From positions 1 through 11,050 of the forward strand of contig CAAGFP010000131.1 in the NCBI GenBank assembly GCA_900769175.1: a stretch of DNA of 11,050 nt. The letters are read 5' to 3'. Made by a program: the position numbers and the translations under genes. Under the pieces are notes generated by a model. That model was not told the origin of the DNA. It was given only the letters and a program-made list of their open reading frames with translations, and ran no database searches. Numbering within the stretch: position 1 is the first letter of the stretch; each line of letters starts with the position of its first letter. Shown here one piece after another: positions 8,134-11,050 of this stretch. The stretch comes from Lachnospiraceae bacterium. Lineage in GTDB: Bacteria > Bacillota > Clostridia > Lachnospirales > Lachnospiraceae.

Positions 8134-8811
8134 ATGAGTTACCGGTATATTTTATTTGATTTAGACGGAACCCTTACGAATTCAAAGGAAGGAATCGGAC
8201 GCAGCGTGCAATATGCCCTGGATAAAATGGGCAGAGAGGTTCCGCCGATGGAGGAGCTTGATTGTTATATCGGACCGCCTCTGGATTATTCATTCCGTGA
8301 ATTTGCCGGGATGGAAGGTGAGGATATTGTGAAAGCAATTGCTTATTACAGGGAACGTTATTCTACAGTCGGATTATACGAAAATGATACGTATGATGGA
8401 ATTCCGCAATTGCTTGAGCGCCTTAAAAAAGCCGGCAAGGTAATTGCACTGGCTTCCAGTAAGCCGGAGTTTTTCGCAATCGATATATTGAAGCATTTCC
8501 ATATCTATGAATACTTTGATTATATTTCCGGTGCAATCCCGGGAGGGGAGCGCAACAGCAAAGAAGAAGTAATTCAATATGCACTTGAAATAATGGACAT
8601 ATCCACACAAGAGAAAAAGAGAGAATGTGTTATGATTGGAGACCGCCATTATGATATTCTCGGCGCCCGGTTTTTTGATTTGGACAGTATCGGAGTGAAT
8701 TACGGGTTTGCACCCGAAGGCGAATTAAAGGAAGCAGGGGCAACCTACGTTTGCGAAACGGTCGCGGAATTGGAAGCATTATTGCTAAACCCGCTTTCTG
8801 AAAACGAATAA
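8134..8811 (+). CDS. HAD-superfamily hydrolase, phosphoglycolate phosphatase-like
   Basis: This is a 225-residue cytoplasmic phosphatase of the haloacid dehalogenase superfamily, of the size and style of Gph/PpaX phosphoglycolate phosphatases and related 5'-nucleotidases. Motif I is FDLDGTLTNS, with nucleophile D9 and acid/base D11. Motif II is ASSK, with S109. The motif III lysine is probably K143 (in NSKEE). Motif IV is IGDRHYD, with D170 and D174 for magnesium. The segment from about 17 to 90 between motifs I and II is a helical cap of the C1 type, which sets substrate choice. All catalytic residues are present, so the enzyme should be active. The substrate cannot be read from the sequence. 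The start has AGAGG (8123-8127) six bases upstream. It lies 160 bases after addA and 44 bases before the protease gene. Confidence 0.9.
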   Translation: MSYRYILFDLDGTLTNSKEGIGRSVQYALDKMGREVPPMEELDCYIGPPLDYSFREFAGMEGEDIVKAIAYYRERYSTVGLYENDTYDGIPQLLERLKKAGKVIALASSKPEFFAIDILKHFHIYEYFDYISGAIPGGERNSKEEVIQYALEIMDISTQEKKRECVMIGDRHYDILGARFFDLDSIGVNYGFAPEGELKEAGATYVCETVAELEALLLNPLSENE

Positions 8812-8818
8812 AAAAGCA

Positions 8819-8840
8819 GATTCTGAAATGATTCAGAATC
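8819..8840. other. Intergenic hairpin between phosphatase and protease genes
   Basis: Nine perfectly paired bases, GATTCTGAA (8819-8827) with TTCAGAATC (8832-8840), flank a four-base loop ATGA. No T tract follows on the + strand, so it is not a standard terminator for the phosphatase gene. An A-run lies just upstream (within 8808-8816), so the element has terminator shape only when read on the - strand. It may weaken read-through into, or translation of, the protease gene 15 bases further on. Confidence 0.55.
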
Positions 8841-8855
8841 CGACGGGATAAAAGG

Positions 8856-9662
8856 ATGAACAGCAAAAAGAATAATATCCCTTCAAAAGGGGATTCCTTC
8901 AATCGAATAAAGAGTTTATTTTATTTATTTCGAAGTGTACTGGTATATATCGGAACATACTGTCTGTTGTTTTTATTATTGGGTCAGACTTCTTTGGCAC
9001 ATGCAGGCGGCGGAATGTATCTCGTTGCTGTCAGTATGTTCTTTTCGGCGATTCTTTTATTATTTACTTTCCCCAAAGGAGAAACAAATCTTTTATTTAA
9101 GAACCTGAAAACTCCCGGATGGTATCTGTTTATTAATGTTTTTCTTATCTCGGTCGGACTGACCATATTGTTAAACCGCCTATTTACCTTAATTCCATGG
9201 GAGGTGTTTGAGGGAGAACATGTTGTGCAGGATTCCGAAACCCTGTTTTCGATTCCGCTGATTGCACGAATTCTGATTTATGGTCTGATTGCTCCGATTT
9301 CGGAAGAATTGCTGTTTCGTGGTGCTATCTATGCAAGATTGCGTAAAATTATGCCACCCATCGCCGGAGTGATTATCAGTTCGCTTGCGTTCGGAATTTA
9401 TCATTTGAATTGGATGCAGGGATTCTATGCGTTCATAATGGGCAGCGTCATGGCAATCTGTTTTGAATGCTTCGACTGTTTTGCGGCAGCGGTGATTTTT
9501 CACAGTGTTTCGAATTTGCTTGTTGTGTTTGCGCAATACAATCCGCGACTGGATGTTTTCTTTTCATCTGTGCCTGCTATGGTTTTATCCGCTGTGATGA
9601 TTCTCATTGGGATTATGATGCTGGTTTATCAGAATAAAAAATGGAACAAATGTTCGAAATAA
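8856..9662 (+). CDS. CPBP-family intramembrane metalloprotease (CAAX/Abi)
   Basis: This is a 268-residue integral membrane protein of the CPBP (CAAX protease and bacteriocin-processing, Abi) family, related to Rce1. Three family motifs are present: EELLFR with E150, E151 and R155; FGIYHLN with H183; and FHSVSN with H216 and N220. These glutamates and histidines form the membrane-buried active site. Hydrophobic segments lie at about 22-43, 51-72, 88-107, 132-147, 167-180, 206-226 and 237-257, giving roughly seven or eight helices. The N-terminus is short and basic and the tail is lysine-rich, consistent with cytoplasmic ends. Relatives process peptides or give self-immunity to bacteriocins, but no bacteriocin gene is visible here, so the substrate is unknown. 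The ATG at 8856 has only a weak ribosome site (CGGG at 8844-8847, or AAAGG directly abutting it). No other in-frame ATG lies near the N-terminus. Confidence 0.9.
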   Translation: MNSKKNNIPSKGDSFNRIKSLFYLFRSVLVYIGTYCLLFLLLGQTSLAHAGGGMYLVAVSMFFSAILLLFTFPKGETNLLFKNLKTPGWYLFINVFLISVGLTILLNRLFTLIPWEVFEGEHVVQDSETLFSIPLIARILIYGLIAPISEELLFRGAIYARLRKIMPPIAGVIISSLAFGIYHLNWMQGFYAFIMGSVMAICFECFDCFAAAVIFHSVSNLLVVFAQYNPRLDVFFSSVPAMVLSAVMILIGIMMLVYQNKKWNKCSK

Positions 9663-9665
9663 TGC

Positions 9666-9694
9666 TTGATTTATGATACAAAATATGTTACTAT
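9666..9694 (+). promoter_or_regulatory. Predicted promoter of the nuclease-helicase gene
   Basis: TTGATT (9666-9671) and TACTAT (9689-9694) are separated by 17 bases. A TG at 9686-9687 makes an extended -10 (TGTTACTAT). Transcription would begin near 9701, in a purine-rich AGAGAAAGAGAGAG stretch, giving a leader of about 72 bases that contains the hairpin at 9729-9758. This suggests the helicase gene is transcribed separately from the protease gene. Confidence 0.5.
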
Positions 9695-9728
9695 CATTTT
9701 AGAGAAAGAGAGAGTAGTGATAAGACTC

Positions 9729-9758
9729 CGGTTGCCCGAAAGAAATTTCGGGCAACCG
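9729..9758 (+). promoter_or_regulatory. Perfect 13-bp hairpin in leader of nuclease-helicase gene
   Basis: CGGTTGCCCGAAA (9729-9741) pairs exactly with TTTCGGGCAACCG (9746-9758) around a four-base GAAA loop. No T tract follows (next bases AACAAAGAGG), so it is unlikely to be an efficient intrinsic terminator of the protease gene. Its 3' edge is five bases before the Shine-Dalgarno AGAGG (9764-9768) and 14 bases before the ATG at 9773. It could affect ribosome access or mRNA stability. A degenerate terminator is the main alternative. Confidence 0.7.
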
Positions 9759-9772
9759 AACAAAGAGGCGTT

Positions 9773-11023
9773 ATGGAAGATGCGGTTTCATATATGGAAG
9801 TAAAGAATTCTGTTCGAAATCTTGTCGAATTTCTTTTACGGAACGGAGATATTGATAACCGAAGAGGTGGTCGAAGTGCTCAGGGAGCTATGGCTGAGGG
9901 TAGTAAGATTCACCGTATGATTCAAAAAATAGGGGGAGCTTCCTATTGTGCGGAAGTTCCCCTTGATTTTTTATACCCTTTTGACGCAGGAAAACCCTGC
10001 GTTTTTCATTTAGAAGGACGTGCTGACGGAATTTTTGAAGATGCATCAGGATTTGTAATTGATGAAATCAAAGGAACATATAGGGATGTTGCAAAGAAAA
10101 AGGAACCGGAACTTTTGCATGTGGCACAGGCGAAATGTTATGGGTTTATGTATGCAGCAAAAGAAGGGCTTGAAGATATCGGGATTCAGATTACTTACTG
10201 TAATATTGAAACCATGGAAATAAAACGGTTTTATGAGCGCATTTCTTTTGAGGAAATCAAAGACTGGTTCGAGTCTTTGATGCAGCAATATACGAAATGG
10301 CTGATTTATGAAATACAATGGAAACAAATAAGAACGGCTTCGTTAAAAGAAATTGTATTTCCGTTCGAATATCGGACGGGACAAAAAGAACTGGCCGTTC
10401 ATGTTTATCATACAATCTGTCATGAAAAGAAGCTTTTTATTGAAGCCCCAACCGGTGTCGGCAAGACGATTACCACCATATTTCCGGTGCTAAAGGCAAT
10501 AGGAGAAGGAAAAGCGGACCGATTCTTTTATTTTACAGCCAAGACAATTACTGCCCAGGTGGCAGAGAATACAATTTCACTTCTTAGACAGAATCAGGAA
10601 ATGAAATTGAAATCGGTGATTCTGACAGCAAAAGAAAAAATCTGTCCGATGGAAGAGATGGATTGTAATCCGGAACATTGTCCTTATGCAAAAGGACATT
10701 ATGACCGGATTAATGAAGGCTTGTATGAAATGCTCATTTCCAATGATTCTTTTACCAGAGAAACGATTCTTAAATATGCAGACCTCTTTTGTGTCTGCCC
10801 GTTTGAATTAAGTCTGGACGTTTCTCTGTTTTGTGATGCCGTGATAGGGGATTATAATTATTTGTTTGACCCGCATGTCTATCTAAAACGTTTCTTTCAG
10901 GAGGGAGAGCGAAATCCCTATCTGTTTCTGGTGGACGAAGCTCATAACCTGGTGGAGCGGGGAAGGAACATGTATTCTGCAACCATAATCAAGGAAGATG
11001 TTCTTGCATTGAAAAGAGAAATA
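9773..11023 (+). CDS. PD-(D/E)XK nuclease fused to XPD/DinG-type helicase, 3' partial
   Basis: The frame is open from ATG 9773 (AGAGG four bases upstream) to the last genomic base. It gives 417 residues with no stop before the adapter. Residues about 1-160 form a RecB/Cas4-type nuclease: H47 (GSKIH), D85 (EGRADGI), E98-I-K100 and Q119-x3-Y123. From about 205 a superfamily 2 Rad3/XPD/DinG helicase begins: PFEYRTGQKEL precedes Walker A APTGVGKT (K231), then C291, C298, C303 and C340 or C342, placed like the 4Fe-4S cysteines of XPD, and the Walker B box DEAH (388-391). The remaining helicase motifs and C-terminus lie beyond the contig. Known XPD and DinG helicases move 5'-3' on single-stranded DNA, so the protein probably unwinds and cuts branched or end-containing DNA. 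Position near addBA suggests repair, but the exact role is unknown. A 110-base gap with promoter and hairpin separates it from the protease gene. Confidence 0.9.
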
Positions 11024-11050
11024 AGATCGGAAGAGCACACGTCTGAACTC
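11024..11050. other. Illumina adapter at right contig end
   Basis: The last 27 bases begin AGATCGGAAGAGCACACG and continue through GTCTGAACTC. They match the Illumina TruSeq read-2 side adapter. Its first A may be the A-tail added during library preparation. It joins the helicase gene in frame and adds no stop codon, so a naive translation would extend the protein with RSEEHTSEL, which is adapter and not biology. Confidence 0.98.

Noticed and set aside
9189..9536. 115-codon open frame on the - strand inside the CPBP protease gene
   Set aside because: The + strand carries the conserved EELLFR, FGIYH and FHSVSN motifs over the same bases. The antisense protein has no recognisable feature.
8856..9662. 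Bacteriocin immunity or abortive-infection system around the CPBP protease
   Set aside because: No precursor peptide, transporter or modification gene is nearby. CPBP proteases are common and mostly of unknown substrate, so a defence call is not supported.
10046..10327. 93-codon open frame on the - strand near the right end
   Set aside because: It overlaps the nuclease motifs of the + strand nuclease-helicase, which is the real gene.
15..11023. Mobile element, prophage, CRISPR or insertion sequence
   Set aside because: No transposase, integrase, terminal inverted repeats, spaced CRISPR repeats or tRNA-associated attachment site could be seen on either strand.

Overview
The window reads as one complete short-read contig from a Gram-positive, AT-rich anaerobe of the Clostridia, most likely a Lachnospiraceae-type gut bacterium. 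The basis is inference: addB precedes addA, ribosome binding sites are AGGAGG-like, the genes sit close together on one strand, and the protein styles are clostridial. No rRNA, tRNA, CRISPR or insertion sequence is visible. Both ends are Illumina library adapter rather than genome (1-14 and 11024-11050), so the biological sequence runs from about 15 to 11023.

All six genes are on the + strand. From the left: a stand-alone gene for a diverged sigma-70-like protein (136-831) with its own promoter, followed by a strong hairpin terminator (about 897-925). Next come addB (943-4320) and addA (4368-7973), the two subunits of the AddAB helicase-nuclease that processes double-strand breaks for RecA-dependent repair and degrades unprotected linear DNA. 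A 160-base gap with three phased direct repeats follows. Then come a HAD-superfamily phosphatase (8134-8811) and a CPBP/CAAX-type membrane protease (8856-9662), separated by a small hairpin. Last, behind its own probable promoter and a perfect 13-bp leader hairpin, is a gene cut off by the contig end (9773-11023). It encodes an N-terminal RecB/Cas4-type PD-(D/E)XK nuclease joined to an XPD/DinG-type iron-sulphur helicase.

The main theme is DNA end processing. AddB, AddA and the partial nuclease-helicase each carry a RecB-type nuclease with the same motif set (D, D/E-x-K, Q-x3-Y), and AddB and the partial protein also carry cysteine sets expected to bind 4Fe-4S clusters. The phosphatase and protease between them have no evident link to DNA metabolism. 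The most interesting item is the truncated nuclease-helicase. Its reading frame stays open into the adapter, so automated annotation either misses it or adds a false tail to it.
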